From the NCBI RefSeq assembly GCF_009882985.1, contig NZ_WTUZ01000020.1, positions 379,064 to 443,063 of the forward strand: a DNA stretch of 64,000 bases. Reading direction: 5' to 3'. Positions 63,707-64,000 of this stretch are shown here, one piece after another (the first letter of the stretch is position 1; every line of letters starts with the position of its first letter). This stretch comes from Paenibacillus silvestris (GTDB lineage: Bacteria > Bacillota > Bacilli > Paenibacillales > NBRC-103111). Made by a program: the position numbers and the translations under genes. The notes below the pieces were generated by a model that ran no database searches, was not told where the DNA came from, and saw only the letters and a list, made by a program, of their open reading frames with translations.

Positions 63707-64000
63707 TTATTTACAAACTTCTAAGATAGCTACTCCGTACGGCTCTAGCACCAGCGTCCGCTCATAGACTCGATGAGACAATAAATCCTTATAGGATCCA
63801 GCATTCAATAAAATCGCTGTTTCATATGCATTATGATTCAAAACAAAGGTATACGTTTTATCATCTTTCTGTCTGCTTCTAATCTCGACACCTTCAGGAG
63901 CTTGGTGCGTTGTCGCCAAATTTAATCGTTCACAAATTGTTTGGCTGAGTTGTTCCAAAAATCTCTGTTCAGGGTCGGTTGCTACATAATAAGCTTCCCC
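63707..64000 (-). CDS. Beta-galactosidase GH42, C-terminal part (runs off the right edge)
   Basis: The last 97 codons of a gene that continues beyond the window. The frame is open to base 64000 and reads GEAYYVATDPEQRFLEQLSQ at the edge, then EGVEIRSRQKDDKTYTFVLN and EPYGVAILEVCK, matching the C-terminal beta domain of bacterial GH42 beta-galactosidases. The internal TTG at 63958 is not the real start. Upstream of the kinase gene on the same strand. It would cleave galacto-oligosaccharides released by the galactanases. Confidence 0.8.
   Translation of the reverse strand, partial: GEAYYVATDPEQRFLEQLSQTICERLNLATTHQAPEGVEIRSRQKDDKTYTFVLNHNAYETAILLNAGSYKDLLSHRVYERTLVLEPYGVAILEVCK

Overview
The window looks like chromosome from a Gram-positive, endospore-forming relative of Paenibacillus. 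The signs are a GerA/GerB/GerC-type germinant receptor operon, a lipoteichoic-acid-synthase-type sulfatase, lipobox substrate-binding proteins paired with LplB/LplC-type sugar permeases, a YesM/YesN-type two-component pair, S-layer homology anchoring, strong AGGAGG ribosome sites with several GTG/TTG starts, and CcpA-like cre sites. No rRNA, tRNA, CRISPR array, transposase or phage gene was recognised.

Layout. 1-7 kb: a minus-strand sugar operon (two permeases, binding protein, LacI regulator, PfkB kinase, aldo/keto reductase) with four copies of one operator, one of them inside the kinase gene. 7-11 kb: an SsuABC/NrtABC/TauABC-type transporter and a DUF445 membrane protein. 11-16 kb: a DUF2935 protein, an HD hydrolase overlapping a TrmB-type regulator, a Fur-box-controlled flavodoxin and an MgtC protein. 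16-21 kb: a secreted protein followed by an ABC exporter and an OmpR-type two-component system. 21-25 kb: the ger operon. 25-33 kb: HelD, a three-gene ABC-2 exporter, the LTA-synthase-like protein and a cytochrome c lipoprotein. 33-41 kb: GH51 arabinofuranosidase with a divergent ArsR-type regulator, an MFS transporter, an AIM24 protein, and an IclR-SDR-FAH cluster.

41-64 kb is the most striking part. One strand carries a glycan-degradation locus: a GH42 beta-galactosidase running off the right edge, sensor kinase, small ORF, AraC-type response regulator, sugar-binding lipoprotein, then four exported proteins. Three of these are giant multimodular enzymes (GH30+GH43, GH29, and an alkaline-phosphatase-superfamily enzyme). 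Each ends in the same cassette: Ig-like domain, cohesin, FIVAR, dockerin. The fourth carries one cohesin and three S-layer homology domains. The enzyme set (predicted beta-1,6-galactanase, exo-beta-1,3-galactanase, alpha-fucosidase, beta-galactosidase, and nearby arabinofuranosidase) fits attack on type II arabinogalactan or arabinogalactan-protein. The module plan suggests a self-assembling, S-layer-tethered enzyme complex, closer to the FIVAR-dockerin/cohesin pairs of Clostridium perfringens glycosidases than to a classical multi-cohesin cellulosome.

Intergenic DNA holds several dispersed hairpin repeats, a roughly 75-bp tandem repeat and a set of related long terminators. All family names come from reading motifs by eye; no database search was run.
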